Assembly: GCA_905331475.1 (NCBI GenBank)
Contig: CAJNYU010000214.1
Location: forward strand, 4,215 to 68,214
DNA from: Rotaria socialis
Lineage: Eukaryota; Rotifera; Eurotatoria; Philodinida; Philodinidae
Direction of reading: 5' to 3'
Length of the DNA stretch: 64,000 nucleotides
Positions 1-11,089 of the stretch are shown piece after piece (positions within the stretch are counted from its first letter, which is position 1; each line of letters begins with the position of its first letter). A model generated the notes under the pieces. The model was not told the origin of the DNA and did not search any database. It worked only from the letters and a program-made list of their open reading frames with translations. The translations under genes and the position numbers were made by a program.

Positions 1-42
1 TACGGTGATACAGTGAGAATAGGGGGTGGGGGCGTAAAGTAA

Positions 43-156
43 AACAAAAGGAGAGATAATTCTGGAGCAGGATTGAGAAGGAGTGATATAGATAATTTAA
101 GGAAGAGAGTTACTGAGTTAGAAATATTAAATAAAAGTTATAACTTAGAATTGTGA
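43..156 (+). other. Possible 3' end of a coding region, left edge
   Basis: An open stretch of 37 codons ends in TGA at 154-156. Its last part (RKRVTELEILNKSYNLEL) looks like an amphipathic helix or coiled-coil end. An in-frame TAA lies just upstream, so it would have to be a last exon or a decayed remnant. An AATAAA-like string follows near 247. No family recognised; weak support. Confidence 0.2.
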
Positions 157-634
157 AACGATAATCGTTCTTCATTTATTATTATTGTGTGTATTGTAAT
201 TACTTATCAATTGTTATTATCTGTGTGTGCTCATATTGTTATTAAAATAAATATCAACAAAAACCGTAACGTTATATTCTGATTTATCAATTCACCCAAA
301 ACCAAAGAATAATAACCAACAAAATATTTCGCTACAAACATCTCTTGTCATTCATCTCGATCATGACGTCAGGGGCTTTTTACAGATCAATTTTCATGTG
401 TCGCTATAGAAAAGAGTCTCGTGGTATCAGCTTTGATGATATCGAAGGTCATGAAATCAGCTCACCTTCTCTTTTTTTTATTATTCGCTGGTTAAAAATA
501 TTTAGGCGCTCTCCTACACTTTCTTTTACAGTGACTTTTTCCTTAGACTGAAAGGCTAGTGTCAAGAAACCGTAATTCACCTGTGTCTGTCTGTCTGTAA
601 CAATGACACAATTTACTGTTCGTGTGGCATAAAC
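157..634. other. Non-coding stretch before the minisatellite
   Basis: AT-rich sequence with short random open frames only. No splice-consistent gene or inverted repeat was seen. Confidence 0.4.
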
Positions 635-823
635 GGCCATTTCTGTGACATAATTGACCATTTCCATGGCACAATTGACCATTTCTGTGCCGGAATTGAC
701 CATTTCTGTGCCAGAATTGACCATTTCTGTGGCACAAATGACCATTTCCGTGGCACAAACGAGCATTTCTATGGCGCAAACAACCATTTCTATGGTACGA
801 ACAACCATCTCTATGGTACGAAT
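635..823. repeat. 21-bp minisatellite, nine copies
   Basis: Nine head-to-tail 21-bp units resembling GACCATTTCTGTGGCACAAAT, diverging toward the right end. Because 21 is a multiple of three, every frame stays open and gives heptad-like peptides (plus strand: TISVAQ-type; minus strand: EMV-type). The open frames on both strands are therefore an artefact of the period, and I do not call a protein here. Confidence 0.85.
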
Positions 824-2733
824 GACAAGTTCTTTTAAACACAACACTTCAATGTTTTCCGAGGGAATAACATGTTCGAAATGCTGTGAAATCAATTTCG
901 TCTGTGTGTAAGCGGCTCCTCAACCAGATTACAGATCCTATTTGTCTCCGAGCAAGAAAAAGTGCAGGGATTTAGCTTGCGAGAAGGTCTCAATACTTCA
1001 CTTGTGTAATGCAGAAAATGATATGCGAAATTAAAAACGCAAATCTCGTAGGAAAGAGAAAGCATAATAACGCTTTTCGAGAACGGAAAATTATGGATCA
1101 GTTTGCCTGGTATGATTTCAGTAGGATTGGTTTAATTTTGACGCATCCTGTTTGCGTATAAGTATTGATATTAATTTTTTCACGGAAAATTGTTGTGTTC
1201 TAATTTTGAATACCAAACGTAGCGTAGTACAATATACTCACAGCATATCAAAAAGTACTCTAGCTATAATTTTCTATGTTCATCAGGTTTGTCGATTTTT
1301 TCGACAGATGAAGTTTACATACATGACACTATTATTATTAAAATGATTGTTTGCTAATAATTTTTGCCGTGACATAGTAATAGATGGTGATCTATTTCAT
1401 CTAAAACAAATGTTAGAACAAAAGATCGGTAAACTTTGTAGGTAATCTTTTGTTTAGTTATTTATAATTAAATAATTACTAAAGTAAACGTATAATATGT
1501 AAAATTAAATTTCATTATACACTGATATATATATATTAGCACAAATTAAGATTTAGCTTGATTAAAGTTGTGACAGTTTAGCTCTTTTGTTATGTTTAAC
1601 CAACATCTATAAATATCCAGCAATAAGTGCACAAAAAAATTAAATCTGCATATTATCAATGCAAATAGCGCTAACTTGCAAAACTCAACATTCAAAGCAA
1701 ATAATATTCATTTTACTTACTACTTAAATCACGGACGATAATAATGATTCGAGTAGTGAAAGTGCATCGTGCCCTGTGCCTGAAACTTCGCAACATAAAT
1801 CATCGAAAAACCAGCTTACTACAAGTGTGCACTTTTATCTCAATAAACAAAATATGAAATGTCAGAATTCAAATTATTTATTTAGATGAACTGTCATTAC
1901 AACTAAAAAACGATGAAAGTATGTAAATAAATGTTAAATCTTGTATTAGTAAATATTTTAATCTTATGCATTCTCGAAATTTTCAAAACAATTAAAACAT
2001 AGACATGAGTGGTATAAAGTCCACATTTCATGCACCAATATTTTTCAAACAAAAACTACATCCTTACAAATAATACTGAATTCTAGATGAAATACTTCTA
2101 TATTTTTGCATAGCTGAAAAAGAGCTTTTCCAAAAAAAATACTTTTTGCTGTAATATTCCTTAGCATTAAAATCGTTTTTAAATTAAAAACAAAATTTAG
2201 ATGATTCATAACCTATTCATGTTTGTAATCAAAAACATAATATTCTTTTCGCTACAAATACTCAGGTAAAATGTCACCTAAGTTATCTTCTAATATTAAA
2301 TAATGTTTTAATACCCTTATCCTAAACTCTGTTTAAACAAAACCACTATCATATCCCTCATCACTAATGTCCATAACCTACAAATTATCAAGATTTGGCC
2401 TACAATTGGAAAATTTTTTTACTTATGAATGAGAGCTACCGCAATAAATTAATATTTTCGAAAAATGTCTTTTTATCTGAGACAAAACTAAGTAGTGTGT
2501 TTTCTTTACAATTGTATGCTAATAGTAACCATAAAGGTATTTATTGAAAAATAGAAGAGTAAAATAATCTTACCAACACCATCCCTTTCCATGTTTGTTT
2601 CATCATTTCTTATCTACATGTTCAAAATTCGTTATATTTTAATTATCCGAAAATGTGCTCTATATTATACCTAAACAAAACATTAATTGAAATAATCACT
2701 TTCCAGTTTTCCTAACCTTGAAGTTCTCCTTAA
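824..2733. other. Gene-poor AT-rich stretch
   Basis: No gene model could be built. Positions 1731-1887 have an open frame of about 50 codons with a Ser/Asp-rich, hydrophilic translation (DDNNDSSSESAS, then VHFYLNKQ) ending in TGA. It could be a fossil exon of a transposase or nuclear protein. It lacks a start and a convincing splice acceptor. Confidence 0.35.
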
Positions 2734-2815
2734 CCCTTTCCGGCCCGCTGCTTGAAAATTGCCGTACCCCCCTAGGGAAAAATGTTGCCATATGGCAACA
2801 CCGGACCGGAAAGGG
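2734..2815. mobile_element. 82-bp piggyBac-type MITE in a TTAA site
   Basis: The element is flanked by TTAA on both sides (2730-2733 and 2816-2819). Its ends are inverted repeats, CCCTTTCCGGCCCG against CCCTTTCCGGTCCG read on the other strand (one mismatch). A perfect 16-bp palindrome, GTTGCCATATGGCAAC, sits inside at 2784-2799. TTAA duplication and CCCT-type ends are the hallmarks of piggyBac elements. At 82 bp it can only be non-autonomous. Confidence 0.75.
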
Positions 2816-2819
2816 TTAA

Positions 2820-3629
2820 AATGTTTTCAACTAAAAATTCAAAGAGATGTTAAAGCGTATGCCAATAAAAATTCGAACCATCGACCTATGCTTATTGGCT
2901 CTATCAAAACATTTTGAGATGTATGTTAAAAATCCGTCACACAACATAACAGCAATTACTGGTTGATCTTTTTACGAAATAGTCCATGATAGACAACAGT
3001 TCTTCACCATTATCCAATCAAAAGTATGAAAAACATTCGTAACAGATTTTTACCTCTCTTAGACTTCCGGGCAGAGTTTCACAGTACTAATAGATTAAAT
3101 ATAAGTATAAGTGACAAGTAACGCGTCGGCTTCATGAGTCTCGCTTAACTCAATCCTGAAAGTGCACGATAGAGGCAATATGATCATACTCTCAAAAACA
3201 AAATGATACTGTAGATGGTAGCACTATAACTAGGATTTGAGGCTCGGATTAGAGTTGCCCGTACGCTTTCTAAAAACACAAAGGTAGCGTTATTTTTGTG
3301 GAACTCACATATCTTTCGCCAAAATAATGAGTGTGCGTTTGATGTCGAGGTTTTCTGACTACCCGCCCACGCCTTACACATTCCACGTTCAAATTGAATA
3401 AGAATCACCTTAATGATTCCAACATCACCCTTTGTAAAAAAAATAACTCCTGCATATGCTGGTAAAACCACGAATTCAGCAAACCAAACCAGCTCCGCGT
3501 CATTCGAGTAACGCACTCTTCCCATTAGAAAAAATCCCTACTGTAGCCTTCTTACTCCAAGTTTTTCAAAACATTAAGTGGATACAGATTCAACAAAAGC
3601 GCATTCCCTTATGGAATTACATGTCATGT
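2820..3629. other. Stretch without recognised features
   Basis: Short overlapping open frames on both strands at 3184-3671 show no domain and no consistent splicing. Nothing supportable. Confidence 0.35.
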
Positions 3630-3787
3630 TACCCATGTGAAAATTTCAGCGGAAAAGCCTGCTTAAACTAGCTTAAATTTGGGCTTAAAAAGCGCTTGTA
3701 AGCGCACATTCTAAGTCCATTAAAAGTGCTTGGAAGCAGAAATGTCAGCGCTTGTAAGGGCTGAGGAAACGTAAGCTTTAAGTGCTT

Positions 3788-4780
3788 CCCAGTCAGACAA
3801 ACAACAAAAAATAACACGTTAAATTCCCACGAAACACTGTTTTTGTACAAAAAAGCATTTCAACCCATCTTCTTTCAGTTAGAACGTTTTCCCTAGATTT
3901 TAAACGCACTTTGCTGAAAGCGTTTTTAATAACGAATATATTTTTCATTGCGGTGATAAGCAGATTCGAACTTGGGACTTTTGATTTAACTTACCTGATA
4001 CTGTTGGATCAAACTTACGGTTAACAGTATAATAATAGAATGCCTATATGTATTGAATTGAAGGATAAGTTTTGAATTCAAATTAAATTTAAAAAAAAAA
4101 TTTATTTTTAAAAATTTAATTTCTTTTGAAATTATCTATTTATCCAAAAATTTATTTTTTTTTGAAATTATCTATTTATCCAAAAATTTATTTTTTTTTG
4201 AAATTATATCTAGTTATCAAAAAAAATTAGTTTTTAAATGTACTGAATTATTTTATACCAATTTTTTAAAAATTTATCTAATTATTCTAAGCAAAATTTT
4301 GATCTTTCTTTTAATTACATTGAAGGAGCTAAAAATTGAGGAAATTTTTTCTAAGTTTAAAAACCGTGGTTGCCCTCTGTGGTGGACTTCTCTTTGTATA
4401 AAAATGTTATTTGTCAATGTTGTAAATAAAAAAAATGAATTGGTAGGCACTGATCGAGCTAATTAGTTACTCACAGGGCAAGCTTACAACTTATTTTAGT
4501 TAATTATTAAAAACTAAATCGTCAGAAAAAAATACTTTTAAAGCTTTGAAAAAGTTAAGTAACGTACGCGTAAAAACGCGTCAAATTCGAGCTTTTAACG
4601 GATAAAAACGCTTAAATCGGAAAAAAGCTACGTATTTTAACGCTTAAATATTGTAACGCGTTAAAATGCGTTCAAAAATCGGAGAAACGACGTATTTACG
4701 ATGGTCTGTCATTAAAACGGCGTTTTAACACATTTTTAACATGTTATAACGCGTTTTCTTTAAAGCCTTGTCTGACTGGG
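3788..4780. mobile_element. 993-bp nested TIR element (CCCAGTCAGACAA ends)
   Basis: Perfect 13-bp terminal inverted repeats, CCCAGTCAGACAA (3788-3800) and its complement (4768-4780). The right part is rich in subterminal AACGCGTTAAAA-like motifs (4560-4760). A tandem repeat of about 37 bp (GAAATTATCTATTTATCC plus a T-rich tract) lies at 4124-4220. No clear target duplication and no coding capacity. It interrupts the subterminal repeats of the larger 3632-6803 element, so it inserted later. Confidence 0.65.
3945..4060 (-). other. tRNA-like remnant with box B
   Basis: On the minus strand AAGTTCGAATCT matches the tRNA TPsiC-arm/box B consensus GGTTCGAATCC closely and is followed by an acceptor-like segment. 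A convincing cloverleaf (anticodon stem, box A) could not be drawn. It could be a tRNA-derived SINE head or a decayed tRNA copied into the surrounding element. Confidence 0.2.
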
Positions 4781-4847
4781 TTGCAAGCTCACATTTTAAG
4801 TGCCTTAAAAGCACTCGAATTTAACTATTTAAGCACACCAAGAAAAT

Positions 4848-5034
4848 AAGCATATTTCGGTATTTCCATGTGTCCCCATGCACATCTATCTATTTTCAAG
4901 TATTTCAAATGAATTTCTATATATTATCGAGTATTTCTAAGTTTCGAAATACCTGGATATATATAGAAATACATTTAGTAATACTTGAAAATAGATATAT
5001 GTGCATGGAAACACATGGAAATATCGAAATATGC
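4848..5034. mobile_element. Fold-back MITE, about 187 bp
   Basis: Two arms of about 78 bp are near-perfect reverse complements around a short loop near 4930-4955. Outer arm bases are GCATATTTCG..TATTTCCATGTGT, mirrored at 5010-5034. Open frames on both strands here are mirror images of each other and not genes. Confidence 0.7.
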
Positions 5035-5316
5035 TTCTTCGTCCTTGTTCCCATCACTATCAATATTACACACACATGAACATTCACTTCGCCAACCATT
5101 GAATGACATACTCACACACATGACACATGGGCCTATCTTTAGTGCTCAGACATATTCCATCCCAAGACCTGCTTACACTGCTCAAACTGAAAGAAAAAAA
5201 GAGAACATCTGTATTTCGAAACGAATTAAAAATACTTTGAAATAAAAAATTCATGCTGATCGTTTAATCTAAAAGTATGAGAATACAGCTGAAAAATAAT
5301 AAATAGATACATATTT

Positions 5317-5580
5317 AAATTAGAAAATGCTCACTGAAAAATGTTCGCTCATTTCAATGAAATCATTCTGTAGCACAATCAAAATTAAAATAGATAGATA
5401 ATTTTGATTATTGTTGATCATGACTTAACCATTACTTGACATTGGATAAGTAATATATCAAGTAATGGTTAAGTCATGATCAACAATAATCAAAATTATC
5501 AATCTATTTTAATTTTGATTTTGTTGCAGAATGATTTGATTAAAATCAGCGAACATTTTTCAGTGGGCATTTTCTAATTT
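5317..5580. mobile_element. Long hairpin / fold-back element, 264 bp
   Basis: Reverse-complementary arms run from AAATTAGAAAATGC (5317) to its mirror ending at 5580. The inner ~40 bp of each arm (TTTTGATTATTGTTGATCAT and beyond) are essentially perfect, with a loop of about 18 nt around 5440-5457. No coding content. Confidence 0.75.
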
Positions 5581-6194
5581 GAGATGGATATTTTTTTATC
5601 AAATTCGCATATATCTTTTCTAACCATCCTAATGGAACTGGGACAAAAGAAATTTCTCAAATTTCGAACCAAGATCAACATATTAACTAAATAATTTGTC
5701 GTCTTCTCTACTTAATATAAGAACTATGATCATCTTCAAAAGCTACGATTATAAGAAAGAAGTAGTATCTCCTTTGGTTAAAATGCAGTCTTTCTTTCAT
5801 ATCGACTATAATTGTCTCTCAACGATATAAGGGAAAAAATAAAAAATAAAATTACATACCTGTTAATTGTACTAAAATGTCGTTCTGTTTCGTATTACTG
5901 AGCTGATTGCTGTGCTATGGGCGCATAAAATGAATGACGAATTTTTCTCCTTCTTTCGTTCTTCTACGAATTTTCCTTAGGATAATGAAATTCACTCTTA
6001 TATATACATCAATAATCTTTGACTTGAAACAATAAATATAAAAACAGTCAATATTATCAATTGAGCTAATTTTTTTCTCCTGTTGATAGATGCCACTTTG
6101 TTCACTAAACACTTATGCTAATGTATTAACACATAGATATGTTCCATACGAATATGGAATAGACGATGTATTGAAGACTGAATTACTTTTTGTT

Positions 6195-6417
6195 AAGAGA
6201 GCGACCATGTGGAGACCGAGACACTGATCAAAGTATAACTTTTTATTTTTTTATGGAAGTTTGTAAGACGGTAAATTAAAACTTCCAAACCTAAATTTGA
6301 ATATAGGTTTGGTAGTTTTAAATTACCGTCTTACAAACATTTATTAAAAAAATAAAATTTTTAACAAATGCTTTGTATAATAGAATGATCTTTGGTCTTG
6401 ACGTCGACGCTCTCTTC
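6195..6417. mobile_element. Fold-back element, about 223 bp
   Basis: Outer inverted ends AGAGAGCG (6195) and CGCTCTCT (6417), with a strong inner stem from 6240 to 6360 (AAGTTTGTAAGACGGTAAAT mirrored by ATTACCGTCTTACAAAC). No coding content. It lies inside the 3632-6803 element. Confidence 0.65.
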
Positions 6418-6939
6418 AAGTATTCAGAAGTGACTTAGCCGATAAGTGCCACCAAACGCTTAAATTAAAGAAAATATACAGTGCTTTTAAGCATTTTTGA
6501 TGATAAGTGCTTCACAAGACTTAAATTTGACTGAATTCTAAGCACTTTTAAGTAATCTAGATAATAAGCGCTATTCAACGCTTAACTTCAAGCAACTTTC
6601 CAGCACTTTTGAGCGATTTAGAGCATAAGCGCTGATAATGGCTTTGAAAACCTATTTCTAAGCTAAAGTAAGTGCTTTATTCAAGAAAGCGCATTTCAGC
6701 AGCTTAAACTATGTCACATAAGCGCTTATAAGTTGCTTATATCAGATTAAGCTACTCAAAGCCGCTTGAAAACAGCGTACAATGGACAAAAATTTCACAT
6801 GGGTAATAATTATTAATATCAAAATTATTCAATAGTTTCAAAAATCATGAGAAAAGCAATCAAGTCGACCAATAGTGTAAAACCCATTCAAAATGTGATC
6901 TTGCTTCAGCCCATGTGCTTCTCGTTCCTTGGAGTAAAC

Positions 6940-7620
6940 TCATTCATAGTAAAGGCGAAATCGTATTGAACCTAAAAATAGCATAAAATATGTTTTAGCC
7001 GGTAGTATTGGAATCATTTCTGCCTCACAATCGTCACTTGTGAATACAACTTTATGCATGCCATCTCTTGTTATTCGAACTATAGTTAATAGATTCATAG
7101 CGCGCAGTAATCTGTTGTTCGTATGAGCAATCACCTTAAGCAAAATCTAGAGCTCCAGAGAAGAGTAAAATAAAAAGAATCATTTGCGCTGTTCTCACAT
7201 ACTTCACAACAGTTATGCTTTTCCAAGTGATATTTTAGTGTCTCTATTGGAGTTATAATTGTTATGAAATATTCTCGAGACCATTTGAAATAAAAACATA
7301 ATACACTAGAGGCAACAAAACAAAGCATAAAACGATATTTTTTTATTATAATGTACAATTACTGAATTTGTGTTCAGATCTTCTAGATACGACGTTTGAG
7401 ATAAATTTGAAACAAATACAGGAATAATTCCAGCCTCAACAGCAGCCTGAGAAACCAAAATGCAAATATCGAAGAACAATATTTGAAGGTATTCATATTT
7501 AAATCATATCGTTAGACTTACGCCACGTAGTGTTGTGGAAACTGTCGTATAGAAACAGAGACCATTCAAAGAGCAAGTAATAGATTACCATGTTTCAGAA
7601 TATTGTCGAAAATCTACATC
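6940..7620 (-). pseudogene. Armadillo/HEAT-like gene fragment, frameshifted
   Basis: Minus-strand peptides resemble armadillo-type helical repeats: AAVEAGIIPVFVSNL (about 7380-7450), ETLKYHLEKHNCCEVCENSA (about 7180-7240) and LLTIVRITRDGMHKVVFTS (about 7010-7080). Candidate introns with GTAAGT..CAG (about 7455-7520) and GTAATT..TAG (7310-7370) separate them. At about 7140 the frame of one segment stops and the next continues shifted by one base, and another in-frame stop occurs near 7580. There is no start or plausible C terminus. Most likely a broken fragment of a multi-exon ARM-repeat gene. Assignment rests on pattern similarity only. Confidence 0.4.
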
Positions 7621-8346
7621 TTTTTATTTGAAGATAGCCACGCATAGACCTATTACGATTCTTGTAGATATTCAACAAATACTTTTATTATTGACTAGCG
7701 TAGTTCCTATCCATTAGCTTGGATATTGCGATGGGAAGCAAATGTTGCGACGATTGAACCAGATTATGGATATGCTTCTTTTTTTCGTTTTTTGGTAGCA
7801 TCGCTTTTTTTATTGATGGAACAAAACAATAGAAGCAAAACATATCAAAACAACGTGTAATGTTGTGAGAAAATAAAAAAGCTGAAAGAGAAGAATAGAA
7901 AAAAAATAGAGACGCATGACATTTGTATTTTGCCTCTGAGTTTGGCCATTGGAAACTGCTGTAAGATATGATGATATTTCGTTAATGGGTCTTCATTCTA
8001 ACATCGTCTTTTCATATTATATAAGAAAGTGAACGATACGAAGCAGAAATAGCTGAGTTGGAAAAACGAGTCAGCATATAGATTAACTTATCTTCATACA
8101 TAATATGAAGAATAAGTAACAAAACGAAAATGGGTTAGTGGAAAAAAGAGTCAGCAAATAAGTTGTCTCATTTCTCGCTATAAACGAAAAAACTCTACGT
8201 GTGCGAGTCCCATATAACAATTTTCATACAGACTCGGTTGCCCAGTAATAGTCAAGTTTCTCGAGAATGATGTTATGTTGGTATAAAGGTGATCGTTTCA
8301 TAGAATTTTTTCGAGTATGTCTTGAAGATCTTTCTTCGATGTAGTG
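7621..8346. other. Spacer between the ARM-like fragment and the retrotransposon
   Basis: No gene, TIR or tandem array was found. The left part (to about 8300) may include the 3' UTR of the minus-strand retrotransposon. No poly-T or simple-repeat tail is evident. Confidence 0.3.
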
Positions 8347-10973
8347 TCATTTGTTTTGAGTAGGTGCTTGGATGGACTGTTTTAGTAATGTTGTTGCACA
8401 ATCTTTGGTTTTTGGAAGATTACTAATTTTGTGGATGTAGTCTACTGATGTGTATATGGGTAAACCTAGTGCAGCTCGAAGTGCTTCATTTTGAATGATC
8501 TGTATTCGGTTTCATACATTTTGATCAGCAGTTAATAGTACCGGGTAACCGTATATGATGATTGTGCGTGCTATTGATTTGAAGATGTTGATCATCGTCT
8601 TGCTGTTGGGTTCGTATGCTGTTCTCGATAGATATCGAAGTAGACCGATCCGAGGAGCAATCTTGGTTTCGATATGATCGAGATGCCTTCGCCAATTTAA
8701 TTGTTTGTCTATAATGACACCCAAGTATCTTGTATGATCCAGTGGTTTTATAATTGAATTATCAACTTTAACTTCCACTGGATGTTTATACTTCTTCCTT
8801 GGATAAATGGTGAAGTGGATCATTTCTGTTTTTGTTGCTTGCAATTTCAATTTCCACGACTTGCACCAATTTTCGAATGCGTCTATGGATTGTTGTAATC
8901 TGGATGATAGATATGTCATGGTGTTCGATGCCGTCCAGAGTGCTGTATCGTCAGCGAATAATCCATGTTCTGTATGAGTCGGTATTTCATTCATCGAATC
9001 TGCCGTATATATAATATACAATAGTGGTGATAGTGGTGATCCTTGTGGTGTACCGCTCTCTAAGTTGAATTGTCTGGTTAGGACATTTTCGATTTCGATT
9101 GAGGCGGTTCGATTTTTAAGAAATGATGTTAGGTAGTTGATGATGTACTTCGGAAGTCGAAGATCATTTAATTTATATATCAGGCCGTCATGCCATACTG
9201 AATCGAATGCGGCTTTTATATCGAATAGAATTACCGCTGAGTGTCTTCGAGCAGATCGAAGTCGATCCTGAGCGTATCGTTCTAATCGCAGGATGTTGTA
9301 CATTGTACTTTTTCCTGGTCTCAAGCCGGCTTGATGTTCTGGTAAGATGTTTCTTCGTTCGAGTTCAAGCATTAGTCGTTGTTTGATTATTTTCTCCAAT
9401 AGTTTGCCTAAGCAACTAAGGAGACTAATCGGTCGATAACTAGACGGATGTTGCTTGTCTTTCTTCAGTTTCAGGATAAGTATGATGTTGGCCGTTTTCC
9501 ACTTGGTTGGAGTATTACCTTCCTTGATAATTTGATTGAACAGCTTAGTTAAATGCTGAATAAGTAATTCTGAAAAAAATTTTAAACACCTATTATGAAT
9601 GTTGTCTGGCCCAACGGAGCTATTACGATGTTGTTTAATATGATATTTAGCTTCTTCTATTGTAATTTGCTTCCACTTGGGTGTGTTTAACGAGGTTATT
9701 CTTTTGTTCTTGAAGCTTGGCTTGTTACTTGATCATGAAATGACTGTGTATCATCAGTGTAAGAGTAGACATCATTTTTGAAGTAATCCGCAAATAAGTC
9801 TGCTTCTTTTTATCTGATATTGCTATCGTGTTGTTGCATGTCATGTTGCATGTAAAAGTTTGCTTGATACTTTTGCTATGGAACTTGCGCACTGTAAGTC
9901 AAATCTTGCCTGAATACATTTTTTATGACATAAAGAATACATTAGTTTGTTAAGGCTGTCTCTGTCGTTTCTAAGTGAATTTGATGATAAGATTTTGGAT
10001 TTGTAATATTGACGTTTGTCTATATTGTTTCCGGTCCTCTTTCGTCTTCGGTATGCTTGATGTTTCATTGTAATCAAGCTCTTGGATGCTTCACTTAATG
10101 CATAACTTTTGCTCTGTTGTGTAGATGTTGGAACGGCTTCTTCAGTTGTTAACATTATACTGTTGGTAATGACCATTATATGTTCTTCTATGTTTAATGC
10201 TGGATTTAAACGAAGATCATTATTCCATAGCATTAGTTGTTGATCTAATTTGGATCTGAACTTTGTACATTTTGCTTCTTTAAAATTAAGTGATAATCTT
10301 GGAGAAGTTGGTTTTGGTTCATCGCCAATTTGAATATCGAATGTTAATGGTTTGCGTCAATTTATTGTGCTGATGGTTGGGTGTGTTTCAAAAGTTGTTA
10401 TGAATGATAGGAGTGGTTGACTTCCTAATATCCAATCTAATTCGGCTTGATATTCATTTTTTTTCAAATGTTGTACTATCATCGTCGATACGATCGATAA
10501 TATTTTCATTAAGTAGTTCTTGCAACTGTTTTCCTCTTGCGTTTGTTTTTGTTGATCCCATTTCGGATTATGTTGCATTGAGATCAACTACAATAATGCA
10601 GTTGTTGTTGATGTTGTATAGTCCCTGGAAGATATTCATATCAATCTTAGCTGTTGGTGCAACATAGATTGAAGATATCAGTATCGATTTGTATAATAGC
10701 GTTTCAATTTGAACTGCTACTATTTCGTTCTTGTGCCTCGTTTTGTTGATAATTTCTTGACATCTAATGTGTTCTTTGACTTCTAATAAAACTCCACCAC
10801 CAGCTTTTCCAACTCGGTCATTTCTGAAAATGTTGTAACCCAAGGGAGCGAACGGTTGTTCACTTTTTAGATTAGTTTCATTTACAGAGATGGTGTCGTA
10901 TTTGGAGTCTGGCTAGGAGTTCAACTTTGTTTTTTGTAATTGAGTTGATATTAATGTGACAGATACTAATCAT
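8347..10973 (-). pseudogene. LINE ORF2: AP endonuclease plus reverse transcriptase, broken
   Basis: Starts MISICHININSI at 10973. The endonuclease part (about 10843-10330) keeps VAPTAKIDMNIFQG, but the GDLNA motif reads VDLNA and the conserved SDH near the domain end is replaced by N-stop-R (about 10355). The RT region is open from about 9700 to 8512 and includes SSYRPISLLSCLGKLLEK, AFDSVWHDGL, GTPQGSPLSPLLY, the catalytic LFADDTALW, and YLGVIIDKQLNW. Breaks: a frameshift near 10880, stops or duplications near 9840, frameshifts near 9808 and 9731, and TGA for a probable Trp at 8510-8512. Beyond that the frame continues with QIIQNEALRAALGLP to TGA at 8347-8349. The catalytic FADD is intact, but the protein cannot be made whole. 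Confidence 0.85.
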
Positions 10974-11089
10974 CGATCGTGTGTTTTGCGATCTTTGGGA
11001 CCCATTATTGTCGAATCTAGTGAGCTATCGAGTGATCGGTTTTTTTAAGATGTTCTTGCTTTTGCTTTTGATTTAGGTATTGGTTTTTT

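Larger units (their letters stand above)
3632..6803. mobile_element. 3.2-kb non-autonomous TIR element, TA-flanked, with nested insertions
   Basis: The ends are inverted: CCCATGTGAAAATTT at the left and its complement, with one mismatch, at the right, each abutting a TA dinucleotide (3630-3631 and 6804-6805). Inside both ends the sequence is packed with degenerate AAGTGCTT / TAAGCGCTT motifs in both orientations (3660-3790, 4790-4850, 6430-6790), a typical subterminal repeat architecture. No transposase frame is visible. Four smaller inverted-repeat elements are inserted in it. TA duplication would fit a Tc1/mariner-like mobiliser, but the family is not identified. Confidence 0.6.

Noticed and set aside
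654..911. 85-codon plus-strand frame and overlapping minus-strand frames
   Set aside because: They are produced by the 21-bp minisatellite, whose period is a multiple of three; there is no true ATG start or domain.
1731..1887. Hydrophilic 50-codon frame resembling a transposase linker
   Set aside because: No start, no convincing splice acceptor and no conserved motif; mentioned only as a possible fossil.
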